Shown piece after piece: positions 7,378-15,814 of a stretch of 64,000 nucleotides of DNA. The notes under the pieces were generated by a model. The model ran no database searches. It was not told the origin of the DNA and was given only the letters and a program-made list of their open reading frames with translations. The translations under genes were made by a program, and so were the position numbers. Within the stretch, counting starts at the first letter, position 1. Every line of letters begins with the position of its first letter. The DNA is taken from NCBI RefSeq assembly GCF_004348685.1, contig NZ_SMKO01000003.1:62001-126000 (forward strand), in the 5' to 3' direction. Origin of the DNA: Nonomuraea deserti (GTDB taxonomy: Bacteria > Actinomycetota > Actinomycetes > Streptosporangiales > Streptosporangiaceae).

Positions 7378-8412
7378 ATGCGCGCGGTACGCCTGCACGA
7401 GTACGACAAACGTCCGGTCGTCGAGGACGTCCCCGAGCCCGCGATCGGCGGCCCGCTGGATGTGCTGGTCGAGATCGGCGGCGCCGGGTTGTGCCGCACG
7501 GATCTGCACATCGTCGAAGGCCAGTGGGCCGGCAAATCGGGTGTGACCCTGCCGTACACGATCGGGCACGAGAACGCCGGCTGGGTGCGCGAGGTCGGCT
7601 CGGCCGTGACCGGCGTCCGGCCCGGTGACGCGGTCATCCTGCACCCTCTCGTCACGTGCGGACTGTGCCGGGCGTGCCGCGCCGGCGACGACGTGCACTG
7701 CTCGGCCTCGAAGTTCCCCGGCATCGACACTGACGGGGGCATGGCCGAACTGCTGCTCACCACCGCCCGCTCCGTGGTCAAGCTCGATCCCTCGCTGCAG
7801 CCGGCGGACGTCGCGGCGCTGGCCGACGCGGGCCTGACCGCCTACCACGCGGTACGCAAGGCCGTACCGCTCCTCTACCCGGGCACGCAGGTAGTGGTCA
7901 TCGGCGCCGGCGGGCTGGGCCACATCGGCGTCCAGTGCCTGGCCGCCATGACGCCCGCCGAGATCATCGCCGTCGACCGGTCACCGGCCGCGCTCGAACT
8001 CGTCCAGGGGCTCGGCGCCACACACACCGTCCAGGCCGACGGCCGCCAGGTCGAGGCGGTCGCCGACCTCACCGGCGGGCAGGGCGCCCACGTGGTGCTG
8101 GACTTCGTCGGCGAAGGAGGCACCGAGGCCGAGGGCGTGGCCATGATGCGCCGCGCGGGGTCGTACTTCGTGATCGGTTACGGCGGGCGGGTCGAGATCC
8201 CCACGATCGACATCATCTCCACCGAGATCAACGTGATCGGCAACCTGGTCGGCTCCTACAACGACCTGGACGAGCTCATGGCCCTGGCCGCCCAGGGCAA
8301 GGTCAGCCTGCACACGAGGACGTACCCGCTGGAGGCCGTCAACGACGCCATGGACGACCTGGACGGCGGGCGCCTCCAGGGTCGCGGCATCCTCGTGCCC
8401 GCCAGGGGCTGA
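7378..8412 (+). CDS. Zinc-dependent alcohol dehydrogenase, NAD(P)-dependent
   Basis: A 344-residue medium-chain dehydrogenase. Catalytic zinc ligands are C39 (in G-L-C-R-T-D), H64 and E65 (G-H-E-N). The structural zinc site is C94, C97, C100 and C108. The cofactor loop V-V-I-G-A-G-G-L-G-H-I-G lies near residues 172-183. The enzyme is expected to oxidise or reduce alcohols and aldehydes in the cytoplasm; the substrate is not evident from neighbours. The ATG at 7378 has AGGGAG just upstream. It runs toward the kinase gene, with a hairpin between them. Confidence 0.88.
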   Translation: MRAVRLHEYDKRPVVEDVPEPAIGGPLDVLVEIGGAGLCRTDLHIVEGQWAGKSGVTLPYTIGHENAGWVREVGSAVTGVRPGDAVILHPLVTCGLCRACRAGDDVHCSASKFPGIDTDGGMAELLLTTARSVVKLDPSLQPADVAALADAGLTAYHAVRKAVPLLYPGTQVVVIGAGGLGHIGVQCLAAMTPAEIIAVDRSPAALELVQGLGATHTVQADGRQVEAVADLTGGQGAHVVLDFVGEGGTEAEGVAMMRRAGSYFVIGYGGRVEIPTIDIISTEINVIGNLVGSYNDLDELMALAAQGKVSLHTRTYPLEAVNDAMDDLDGGRLQGRGILVPARG

Positions 8413-8443
8413 CGGTCGGGGCTTGAGCACCGGGAGTACGCGG

Positions 8444-8457
8444 GCGGGTCGACCCGC
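8444..8457. terminator. GC palindrome between convergent genes
   Basis: GCGGGTCGACCCGC is a perfect 14-bp palindrome, nested in a larger imperfect stem (GCGGGCG before it, CGCCCGC after it). It lies between the dehydrogenase stop (8412) and the kinase stop (8537), so it most likely ends transcription from one or both sides. Confidence 0.45.
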
Positions 8458-8536
8458 AGACGCCCGCTGACGGGTTCGGACTCGACGGCATGCGTCAGCG
8501 GGTGCGCGGCGTGGGAGGCACACGCCGGCCATCCGC

Positions 8537-9904
8537 TCAGCGGCGGCCGCGTCCCCAGCCCTTGCCGGGGTTCGCGTACGTGGCCCGCTTGGCCTTGCCG
8601 CCCTGCTTGGCCAGCCCCGGCGGCAGGCGCTCCGGGCGCCCTCCGCCGGTGGAGCGCGGCCGGGCGGCCTGGGACGGGTCATCGGGCGGTTGCGCGGTCC
8701 GGGACGGGTCGTCGAGCGGCCGGGCGGTCCGGGACGGGTCGCTTTCGGGCGGCCGGGCGGTCCGGGACGGGTCGCTTTCGGGCGGCCTGTCGGCTGACAC
8801 GCGGTAGGCGTGCATCGCGCCGCTGGGCTGCGGCGCCGGGTACGTGACGGATTCGGCGCGTGACCTCTCGTGGCGGGGGCCGGCGACCTCGCCATCGGGC
8901 CAGGAGGTCGTGGCGAGCACCGCGACGATCAGGGCGGTCAAGGCGGCCGCCTGCCGCCACCGTCCGGGCGCGCCCGCCCGCGGGCGGCCGCCCAGGGCCG
9001 GGATGGGAAAGAGGACGCCGTCGGCAGGGACGAGGGACGCGGGCTCGGCCCGGCTCGGAGCGGCTTTGTGGTGGGCCGGCTGCTCCGCCACCCGGAGCAG
9101 TTCCTGGTGGGCTTCGGCGGTCCCGATGCGGCGCCCGGGGTCCTTGTCCAGCAGGCCGGTGATGACCGGGGCGAGCGGCCCGGCCTGCCGCAACGGGGCG
9201 GGGCTGCTGGTGAGCACCGCGCTCAGGGTGGCCAGCGCGCCGCTGTCGCCGAAGGGGGAGCGGCCCTCGACGGCCTCGTACAGGGTGGCGCCCAGCGACC
9301 ACAGATCGGCCTGCGGGGTGGAGGGCCCGCCGCGCGCCCGCTCGGGGGCGATGAAGGCGGGCGTGCCGAGCACGATGCCCTCCCGCGTGAGGTGCGCCTG
9401 GTCGTCCAGCGTGGTCGCCAGCCCGAAGTCGGTCAGCACGGCGTGGCCGTCGTCGGTCATCAGCACGTTCGCGGGCTTGACGTCGCGGTGCACGATGCCC
9501 TTCGCGTGCGCGGCGCGCAACGCGTCCAGCAGGTCCAGCCCGACGCGAGCCACGGTGGTGGCGGGCAGCGGTCCGCGTTCCCTGACCAGGTCGTCCAGGC
9601 TGCGGGAGGGCACGTACTGCAGGACGATCCACGGCCGCTCGTCGGCCTCCACCACGTCGTACACGACTGCGATGTTCGGATGGCTCAGCCGGGCGGACAG
9701 GCGGGCCTCGCGCATGGTGCGCCCGAGCAACGCCTCCCGCTCGGGTCCTGGCCGGTGGGGCAGGCTGATCTCCTTGACCGCGACCTGGCGGTCAAGGACC
9801 TCGTCGTGGCCGCGCCAGACCGTGCCCATGCCACCCCGGCCCAGTTCGGCCAGCAGCCGGTACCGCCCGGCCAGCAACCATCCTTGATAGGGCGTAACCG
9901 ACAT
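8537..9904 (-). CDS. Membrane-anchored Ser/Thr protein kinase (PknB type)
   Basis: A 455-residue Hanks-type kinase. Residues 14-275 are the catalytic domain: G-loop G-R-G-G-M-G-T-V at 22-29, K44, H-R-D at 139-141, D-F-G at 159-161, A-P-E at 186-188. A single membrane helix spans about 317-335. The extracellular tail (340-455) carries no PASTA domain. Instead it has a Pro/Asp/Arg tandem repeat, about 373-415 (P-P-E-S-D-P-S-R-T-A-R and variants), and a basic end. The ATG at 9904 gives the normal kinase N-terminus; an in-frame codon at 10000 would add 32 unrelated residues. It follows the hydrolase gene on the same strand after 64 bases. Confidence 0.9.
   Translation of the reverse strand: MSVTPYQGWLLAGRYRLLAELGRGGMGTVWRGHDEVLDRQVAVKEISLPHRPGPEREALLGRTMREARLSARLSHPNIAVVYDVVEADERPWIVLQYVPSRSLDDLVRERGPLPATTVARVGLDLLDALRAAHAKGIVHRDVKPANVLMTDDGHAVLTDFGLATTLDDQAHLTREGIVLGTPAFIAPERARGGPSTPQADLWSLGATLYEAVEGRSPFGDSGALATLSAVLTSSPAPLRQAGPLAPVITGLLDKDPGRRIGTAEAHQELLRVAEQPAHHKAAPSRAEPASLVPADGVLFPIPALGGRPRAGAPGRWRQAAALTALIVAVLATTSWPDGEVAGPRHERSRAESVTYPAPQPSGAMHAYRVSADRPPESDPSRTARPPESDPSRTARPLDDPSRTAQPPDDPSQAARPRSTGGGRPERLPPGLAKQGGKAKRATYANPGKGWGRGRR
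8721..8786. repeat. 33-bp perfect tandem duplication within the kinase gene
   Basis: Two identical 33-bp units (8721-8753 and 8754-8786) lie inside a longer run of degenerate copies. On the coding strand each encodes an 11-residue P-P-E-S-D-P-S-R-T-A-R unit in the extracellular tail. Identity at silent positions points to recent expansion, so copy number may vary between strains. Confidence 0.85.
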
Positions 9905-9968
9905 GACGGGAGGTTTACCCGAACAAGATCCGTGTGCCACGGATTCGTCACACACTGTTGCTCTACCG

Positions 9969-10847
9969 TTACGTCTCCCGTGGAGTGGTGTGGCGGTCAC
10001 CGGCCAGGATCTGATGGAGCGTGGCGGCGAAGGCGTCCGGGTCGCCTTTCATGCCGAACGCGCCGTCGAGAAACCCGCCGTGGTGGCTGGGGAAGGTGAC
10101 CGGCTCCGTGCCGAGGCGTCCGGCGACGGCCACGCCCGCGCGGTGGGCCATCTCGCCCTCGGACTCGGCTCCGACGCCGATGACCACGCGGGTCGAGGCG
10201 GCGCGCAGCGCCTCGAAGTCGTGCTCGTAGTGCGTACAGGTCATGAGGTTCTGCGCGAACATCACATCGTCGCGGGAACCGTCGTCCTCCGACGGCAGCC
10301 CGAGTTCGGCGGGGCTCTGCACGGGCCGGTCGGCGAAGTCGGCGGGGATCTCGCCGCGCAGGCTGGTGACCGCGACGAACTTCGCCATCGCCGGTCCGAA
10401 CCCGTGCCGGTCGTAGGTGCGGCGGATGTCGACGACGGCGGCCAGCGCCTGCTCGCGGTCCGGCAGGACCTGGGCGGCGGGCGGTTCGTGCGCGACGAGC
10501 GTACGCACCTGCTCCGGGTGCCTGGCCACCAGCGCAAGCCCGTTGACGGCGCCCCCGCTGCTGGCGAAGACGTCCACCGGCCCGCCGCCGAGCGCGCCGA
10601 TCAGCCGGTGCAGGTCGTCGGCGTGCTGCTCGGGCGTCGACTCGCCGCCGCCGGTGCGGGCGCTGCGGCCGATCCCGCGCGGGTCGTAGGTGACCACCGT
10701 ACGGTCAGGGAAACGTGCGGCCAGGCCGGTGAAGCCGCTGGCATCCATCGGCGAGCCGATCATCAGCAACATCGGCGCGGTGCTCGTCTCACCCTCCCGT
10801 ACGTCGTAGTGCAGAGTGCCGCCGGGCACCTCGAGGGTATGGGCCAT
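9969..10847 (-). CDS. Alpha/beta hydrolase
   Basis: A 292-residue cytoplasmic hydrolase of the epoxide hydrolase/esterase superfamily. The oxyanion region is M-I-G-S-P-M-D; the strand after it gives V-T-Y-D-P-R-G-I-G-R-S. The nucleophile elbow reads A-S-S-G-G in place of GxSxG, a known variant, and H-H-G-G-F near the C-terminus probably supplies the catalytic His. The substrate is unknown. ATG at 10847 is chosen because AAAGGACG lies upstream; an earlier in-frame codon at 10868 is less likely. It is downstream of the flavin monooxygenase-like gene, but a strong hairpin intervenes. Confidence 0.8.
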   Translation of the reverse strand: MAHTLEVPGGTLHYDVREGETSTAPMLLMIGSPMDASGFTGLAARFPDRTVVTYDPRGIGRSARTGGGESTPEQHADDLHRLIGALGGGPVDVFASSGGAVNGLALVARHPEQVRTLVAHEPPAAQVLPDREQALAAVVDIRRTYDRHGFGPAMAKFVAVTSLRGEIPADFADRPVQSPAELGLPSEDDGSRDDVMFAQNLMTCTHYEHDFEALRAASTRVVIGVGAESEGEMAHRAGVAVAGRLGTEPVTFPSHHGGFLDGAFGMKGDPDAFAATLHQILAGDRHTTPRET

Positions 10848-10920
10848 GGGTTCGTCCTTTCTCGACACGCTGATGGAGACCCGCCGCGGCGGCGAAACTC
10901 ATCGGTCCGCGCGCGATCGA

Positions 10921-10952
10921 CCCGTAGATTCCCGCGTGCGGGAATCTACGGG
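10921..10952. terminator. Long perfect inverted repeat overlapping the stop codon at 10946
   Basis: CCCGTAGATTCCCGC (10921-10935) and its exact complement (10938-10952) are separated by only GT. The 15-bp stem covers the stop codon and the last codons of the minus-strand gene 10946-12112. It most likely acts as a terminator or 3' stabiliser that begins inside the coding sequence. Confidence 0.65.
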
Positions 10953-12112
10953 CGCAGGTCGAACACCTCCCACGACTCGCCGGGAGCCAGCCCGGCCAGC
11001 TCGCGGCCGCACTCCTTGAGCACCTGCGGCCCCGAGGTGATGTGCGCGGTGCCGGCGTGGGCGTCCCTGAACAGCCGCTGCACCAGCCCGTCGCGCAGCG
11101 CCGAGGTGCCGCCGGACGCGTAGACGAACCGGGACACCTCGGCGATCGTCGAGGTGACGTGGTTGAGCGCCAGCCGCACCATCGTCTCCTGGCGCACGTC
11201 GAGCGTGCGGCCCGCGTCCAGGGTGCGTTCCGCGTCGTCCCACGTCTCGTGCACCAGGGCCTTGGCCGCGCGGAACGCCGCCTCCGCCCGGGCGAAGCCG
11301 GTGTGGAAGGCGTCACTGTCCGCGAGCTGGCCAGGCCGTCCCGCCCGCGCACCCGCGTGCCGGATCAGCTCGTCGAGGAGCCGGCGGCCGACGCCGAGCG
11401 CCCAGCCGGAATGGCAGATCAGCGCCTGGTCGACCAGGCCGAGCCGGTAGAGCGCGCCGCCGCGCAGCGGCTCGTTCTGGGTGAACACGTGCGACTGCGA
11501 CTCCGGTACGAAGGCTCCGTCGATGGCGTAGTCGATGCTGCCCGTGGCGCGCAGGCCCAGGACGTCCCAGTTGCCGAGCATCTTGACGTCGTCCAGCGGG
11601 GTGATGAAGATCCGCACCTCGTCGGAGCCCTCGACGGCGCCCAGGCTGTGGGCGTACTGCGCGTGCAGCATGCCCGAGGCGAAACTCCACTGCCCGCTGA
11701 GGCGGAACCCTCCGTCCTCGCGTACGGCGGTGCCCGGCCTGGTGCCCTGGCCAGCGACGAGCGGCATCCGCGGGCCGGCGAAGATGCGTTCGACGGCGTC
11801 GTCACCCAGGTAGGCCCCGGCCGTGCCGTTCTCGAGGGTGGTGGCCATGACCACCCAGCCCGTCGAGGGGTCGGCGTACGACAGTTCCTCGAAGACGGCG
11901 ATCAGCTCCCGGGGGGACGACTCGGCGCCGCCGAGGGGAACGGGCACCCATACGCCGAAAAGACCTGCCTCGTGCAGGGCGTCCACGACGGGGATGGTCA
12001 GCCTGCCCTGCGCCTCCGCCGCGCCCGCCTCGCGCTCGATCAGGGGGCGCAGGTCGCGGGCTCGCTCCAGCAGGGTGGTGCCGGCGGTGTGCAGTCGCCG
12101 CGTGTCGCTCAT
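10946..12112 (-). CDS. Acyl-CoA dehydrogenase-fold flavin monooxygenase (group D type)
   Basis: A 388-residue protein with the acyl-CoA dehydrogenase fold: helical N-domain (1-115), beta domain with F-R-L-S-G-Q-W-S-F-A-S-G (about 135-146), and a C-terminal helical domain with R-L-A-L-N-H-V-T-S. The sequence lacks the acyl-CoA dehydrogenase catalytic Glu context. It is closer to HsaA/HpaB-like and desulfurisation-type oxygenases that use reduced flavin delivered by a separate reductase. No reductase gene is adjacent. The role could be aromatic or sulfonate oxygenation; the substrate is not determined. Confidence 0.75.
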   Translation of the reverse strand: MSDTRRLHTAGTTLLERARDLRPLIEREAGAAEAQGRLTIPVVDALHEAGLFGVWVPVPLGGAESSPRELIAVFEELSYADPSTGWVVMATTLENGTAGAYLGDDAVERIFAGPRMPLVAGQGTRPGTAVREDGGFRLSGQWSFASGMLHAQYAHSLGAVEGSDEVRIFITPLDDVKMLGNWDVLGLRATGSIDYAIDGAFVPESQSHVFTQNEPLRGGALYRLGLVDQALICHSGWALGVGRRLLDELIRHAGARAGRPGQLADSDAFHTGFARAEAAFRAAKALVHETWDDAERTLDAGRTLDVRQETMVRLALNHVTSTIAEVSRFVYASGGTSALRDGLVQRLFRDAHAGTAHITSGPQVLKECGRELAGLAPGESWEVFDLRP

Positions 12113-12257
12113 CTCCAGGTGCTCCTGTCCGTGATCGATGGCACTCCTTCTCTGTCAGATCACGTCAGCCGCTCCTTGTCCAGCCGCCGGGCGTGCGAGG
12201 TCCGGCGCGGGCATGCCTGGCCGCGCCGGGCGCCCGAGGCGGGGCTAACCTGGCAGA

Positions 12258-12839
12258 ATGGACGTTTCCGCAGGTGGCTACAGGTTGGGGCCCGAGTCGG
12301 GGCGGCTGCTGGTGCACACGACCCGCACCGGGCTGGGCGCCAAGGCCGGTCACGACCTCACGATCGAGGTCACTCGCTGGCACGGCGAGGCCGTTGTCGG
12401 TCCCGCGCTCGATCCCGCCGATCCGGCCGGTTCCCGGGTGACCGTCGAGGTCGACGCGGACTCGCTCGCCGTCAGGGAAGGGACGGGCGGCGTCAAGCCG
12501 CTCACGGAGTCGGACCGCCGGGAGATCGGGAAGATCATGCGGGAGAAGATCCTGCACACCCGGAGCAACCCGACGATCACGTTCCGGTCGACCAGGGTCG
12601 AGGGGACCCCGGAGGAGTTCCGCGTCGAGGGCGAGCTCACCCTCGTCGGTGTCACGCGGCCGGCCGAGGTGCGCGGCTCGCTGGCCGAGGGCCGGGTGCG
12701 GGGCTCGGCGGTCATCGTGCAGTCCCGGTGGGGCATCCGGCCCTATTCGGCGTTGTTCGGCGCGCTCAAGCTCAGCGACGAGGTCGAGGTGCGGTTCGAC
12801 ATCGGCCTCGAGCCGGAGGAGGGCACGCCGCGCCCGTGA
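12258..12839 (+). CDS. YceI family protein
   Basis: A 193-residue protein without signal peptide. It starts G-G-Y-R-L-G-P-E-S-G-R-L-L-V-H-T, followed by G-L-G-A-K-A-G-H-D-L-T, and later gives G-E-L-T-L-V-G-V-T-R-P. All are typical of the YceI lipocalin-like barrel that binds isoprenoid chains such as polyprenyl quinone precursors. Known YceI proteins are usually periplasmic; actinobacterial ones, like this, often lack a leader. It is divergently placed from the flavin monooxygenase gene. Confidence 0.85.
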   Translation: MDVSAGGYRLGPESGRLLVHTTRTGLGAKAGHDLTIEVTRWHGEAVVGPALDPADPAGSRVTVEVDADSLAVREGTGGVKPLTESDRREIGKIMREKILHTRSNPTITFRSTRVEGTPEEFRVEGELTLVGVTRPAEVRGSLAEGRVRGSAVIVQSRWGIRPYSALFGALKLSDEVEVRFDIGLEPEEGTPRP

Positions 12840-12846
12840 TCAGGCG

Positions 12847-12911
12847 GCGGCGGGCCGGCGTGCGTTGAGGCGGCCCTGGGGCGCGGCGGGCCGGCGTGCG
12901 TCGAGGCGGCC
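12847..12911. repeat. 29-bp near-perfect direct repeat
   Basis: Copy 1 at 12847-12875 and copy 2 at 12883-12911 begin GCGGCGGGCCGGCGTGCGT and differ at one base (T/C); the period is 36 bp. They fill the gap between the convergent YceI and MOSC genes, a place where a terminator would be expected. No function is shown. Confidence 0.8.
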
Positions 12912-12916
12912 AGGGC

Positions 12917-13459
12917 TCAGACACGATCGAGCGGGCGATGGGGCCCGGCCGGGAGCTCCACCTTGACGGGGTCGCCGGGGCGCACGACGCCGCCCGTCCT
13001 GACGACGCTCATGACGCCGGTCTTGCGTACGACATTGCCCGCCTCGTCGCGGCCGACGACCTGCTTGAGCAGGCCGTCCTGGAACTTGTCGATCTGCACG
13101 CAGGGGTTGCGCAGCCCGGTGACCTCCACGACGGCCTGCTCGCCGACGTGCAGCAGCGTGCCGGCCGGCAGGCCGAGCAGGTCGATGCCGCTGGTGGTGA
13201 CGTTCTCCCCCAGCTCGCCCGGCTTGACCGTGTAGCCGGCCTCGCCCAGCTCCGCGAACAGCTCCTCGTGGATGAGGTGCACCTGGCGCAGGTTGGGCTG
13301 GGTGGGGTCCTTGGCCACCCGGGAGCGGTGCTTGACCGTCACGCCCGCGTGCACGTCGCCTTGCACTCCCAGGCCGGCGAGCAGGGTGATGCTCTCCCGG
13401 TTCGGCTTGGTGAAGGAGTACTCGCCGTTGCTGCTGACCGCCGTGACCGTCCCGTTCAT
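12917..13459 (-). CDS. MOSC domain protein
   Basis: A 180-residue protein covering one MOSC domain. It has G-V-Q-G-D-V-H-A-G near residue 31, H-L-I-H-E-E-L-F, G-E-L-G-E-N-V-T-T-S-G-I-D, and the conserved Cys in L-R-N-P-C-V-Q-I-D (about residue 118). These are the beta-strand landmarks of MOSC proteins, which act with molybdenum cofactor or a Cys-persulfide in N-hydroxylated substrate reduction (YiiM/mARC relatives). AGGGGGACAG precedes the ATG. No molybdoenzyme gene is in the window. Confidence 0.88.
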   Translation of the reverse strand: MNGTVTAVSSNGEYSFTKPNRESITLLAGLGVQGDVHAGVTVKHRSRVAKDPTQPNLRQVHLIHEELFAELGEAGYTVKPGELGENVTTSGIDLLGLPAGTLLHVGEQAVVEVTGLRNPCVQIDKFQDGLLKQVVGRDEAGNVVRKTGVMSVVRTGGVVRPGDPVKVELPAGPHRPLDRV

Positions 13460-13639
13460 ACGGTTCTGTCCCCCTGTGTGGCGTGGACTGTTGGGACACC
13501 CAGTTTGGCAGATGCCGAGTTAGCTGCACTTTGCGCCAAGTTTCTCAGCTTTGCCACACGCGCCCCTGCGGCCAGGGATGATCAGGCCTGGCCGTGTGCC
13601 GCGCGAGCGCCCGGCTGATCGATTGACGATTGGAGCAAC

Positions 13640-15211
13640 GTGCGAAGACGATCTTCCCTGCTCGCCGCCGCGTTAACGGTGCTGGCGGCGCTGCTACCCC
13701 TTTCGACGGCCGGGGCGGCGGCCGCCGCGGACGGGGCCACGGGGGCCGCCGTCAAGGGCGGCATCACCTGGGCGCCCTGCGAGGAGGAGCCGGAAGCCGA
13801 GTGCGGCAAGCTCGCCGTGCCGATCGACTGGTCCGAGCCGAACGGTCCCAAGGTCCAGATCTCCCTCGCCCGCCGCAAGGCCCTCGACCCGCAGGCCCGG
13901 GTCGGATCCCTCGTGATCAACCCCGGCGGCCCGGGCGGATCCGGCGTGGAGGCCGTCTACGCCGCGCCCGGGTCCTACACCGAAGAGCTGCGCAAACACT
14001 TCGACATCGTCGGCTTCGACCCCCGGGGCGTGGGCCGCAGCCATCCGGTGACCTGCTCGGCGTCGGTGTACAACAAGTTCCCGTACGCCGTCATGAAGAG
14101 CCAGGCCGACTTCGACAAGTGGAAGGCCTTCGCCAAGGAACTGCGCGAGGATTGCCGGGCCCGCACCGGCCCCCTCTACGACCACGTCGACTCGGTCAGC
14201 GTGGCCCGTGACGTGGAAGCCATCCGCGCCGCCCTCGGCGAGGGGAAGCTCAACTTCTACGGCATCTCGTACGGCACGCTGATCGGCCAGATGTACGCCG
14301 AGCTGTTCCCGGACAAGATCCGGACCATGGCGCTCGACAGCAACATGGACCACAGCCTCGGCGTCGCGGCGTTCCTGACCACCGAGGCCGCCGCCGTCGA
14401 GGACGCGTTCGACCAGTTCGTCGGCTGGTGCGAGCAGGAGACCGCGTGCGCCCTGCACGGCAAGGACGTCCGTGCGGTGTGGGAGCGGCTGCTGAAGAAG
14501 GCGCGTGACGGCAAGCTGTACTACCCGGGTGTCAAGGACCGCCCGATGACCGAGATCCAGGTCCTGTGGCAGGGCGTGCTCGGCACGGAGGGCCCCGCCT
14601 GGCAACTGCTGAGCCAGATGCTCAACGCCCTCGACGGCGGCCCGCTACCGGACGAGGTGCCGCCGCTGCCCGGGCGGCAGCCGGTGTCGGGGGAGACCGT
14701 CGAGCTGAACACCACGATCCTCTGCGAGGACTACAAGCTTCCGGTGCGCAACTACCGGGAGTACGCCGCGCTGATGCACATCTCCTCCCGCATCGCCCCC
14801 GACATGCGCCTCAACCCGATGCCGGTCGAGGACCTGCCCGTCTGCCTGGGCCATCCCACGAACAACCCGCAGCACCGGCTCCGTTACACGGGTGACGCCC
14901 CGATCCTGCTGGGCAACTCGATCCACGACCCCTCCACCCCGTGGATCTGGTCCGCCAACGTGGCCCGCCAGTTCGGCTCCAAGGCTGTGCTCCTCACCTA
15001 CGAGGGCTGGGGCCACCGCATCTACGGCAAGGACAGGTGCAGCACCGTGCCCTTCGACGAGTACCTGATCTCGTTGAAGATGCCCAAGAAGGGCGCCCGC
15101 TGCGAGGTCGGCGGCACCGACCCGACGCTCAAGATGCTGAAGAAGGAGGTGTGGCCGACGGACGGGCTCAAGTGGGGCAGCCCGGTCGCGTCCGCGGCCG
15201 GCCTCTCCTGA
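13640..15211 (+). CDS. Secreted tripeptidyl aminopeptidase-like alpha/beta hydrolase (S33, TAP family)
   Basis: A 523-residue protein with a Sec signal (R-R-R-S then hydrophobic core, A-A-A-A near 30). The S33/TAP landmarks are G-G-P-G-G-S-G at 96-102, nucleophile S210 in Y-G-I-S-Y-G, acid D430 in H-D-P-S-T-P, and H459 in G-W-G-H-R. Streptomyces relatives release N-terminal tripeptides or hydrolyse esters outside the cell. The GTG at 13640 has TTGGAGC just upstream and gives a correct signal peptide. Two hairpins follow its stop. Confidence 0.88.
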   Translation: MRRRSSLLAAALTVLAALLPLSTAGAAAAADGATGAAVKGGITWAPCEEEPEAECGKLAVPIDWSEPNGPKVQISLARRKALDPQARVGSLVINPGGPGGSGVEAVYAAPGSYTEELRKHFDIVGFDPRGVGRSHPVTCSASVYNKFPYAVMKSQADFDKWKAFAKELREDCRARTGPLYDHVDSVSVARDVEAIRAALGEGKLNFYGISYGTLIGQMYAELFPDKIRTMALDSNMDHSLGVAAFLTTEAAAVEDAFDQFVGWCEQETACALHGKDVRAVWERLLKKARDGKLYYPGVKDRPMTEIQVLWQGVLGTEGPAWQLLSQMLNALDGGPLPDEVPPLPGRQPVSGETVELNTTILCEDYKLPVRNYREYAALMHISSRIAPDMRLNPMPVEDLPVCLGHPTNNPQHRLRYTGDAPILLGNSIHDPSTPWIWSANVARQFGSKAVLLTYEGWGHRIYGKDRCSTVPFDEYLISLKMPKKGARCEVGGTDPTLKMLKKEVWPTDGLKWGSPVASAAGLS

Positions 15212-15216
15212 GCACC

Positions 15217-15278
15217 GGCCCGCGCTGATCTGAACGGCGCGGGCCATCTCGAGGGCGGCATCCCCGGATGCCGCCCTC
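15217..15278. terminator. Two consecutive terminator-like hairpins
   Basis: Hairpin 1: GGCCCGCGC (15217-15225) with GCGCGGGCC (15237-15245), 11-base loop. Hairpin 2: GAGGGCGGCATCC (15251-15263) with its exact complement (15266-15278), 2-base loop. Both follow the S33 peptidase stop at 15211, an arrangement like tandem terminators. Confidence 0.75.
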
Positions 15279-15360
15279 TCGGCGTTCTTCCGGCACGTGG
15301 CGGTCTCCGGTCGCGCCCGCTCGGGGCGCGGCCGCCGGACGGCAGGCGTATCGTCGCGGT

Positions 15361-15765
15361 GTGGCGTGTTTCCTCTGCTTCGCCTGCCGTAACCCGATCA
15401 CCCTGTCCGTGCGGAAGATCCCACTGCCCCCGTGGAAGGAGGAGCCGGTCGGTGCGACCGCGTGGTACGAAAGGATCAAGCCGCCGCGGATGCCCCGCGG
15501 GGCGTATTCGGCCAACCACCACCCCCACGAGTTCTCGGGAGAGCCCCCCGGCCTGGTGATCCATCCGGACGACGCCGTCGGCATGCGGCTGCATCCGGAC
15601 ATCTCCCGGCTCACCGGCTGCTGCGGGATCAGCGCGATCAACGGTCCCAACCTCGTCTGCGCGGCCTGTGGCGCGGAACTCGCCATCCATCAGGCGGACT
15701 GCTACACGGAGAACCAGATCACGCTGCTGGCGGAGGCCGTCATCCTGTCGTACGCCCACGAATGA
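15361..15765 (+). CDS. Cys-rich putative zinc-binding protein, unknown function
   Basis: A 134-residue protein with two Cys clusters: C-F-L-C-F-A-C at residues 3-9, and C-C-G plus C-A-A-C-G in the second half, followed by H-Q-A-D-C. This is the arrangement of a split zinc ribbon. There is no membrane segment. It resembles small conserved proteins of actinomycetes, but no reaction is known. Start GTG at 15361 is the first codon directly before the Cys cluster; a start upstream at 15268 would add 31 Arg-rich residues overlapping the terminators and is unlikely. Confidence 0.65.
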   Translation: MACFLCFACRNPITLSVRKIPLPPWKEEPVGATAWYERIKPPRMPRGAYSANHHPHEFSGEPPGLVIHPDDAVGMRLHPDISRLTGCCGISAINGPNLVCAACGAELAIHQADCYTENQITLLAEAVILSYAHE

Positions 15766-15814
15766 CCCCGGGCGAGTAGGGTGAGCCGCCAAGGCCGTGG
15801 GTGAGGGGTGGCGC

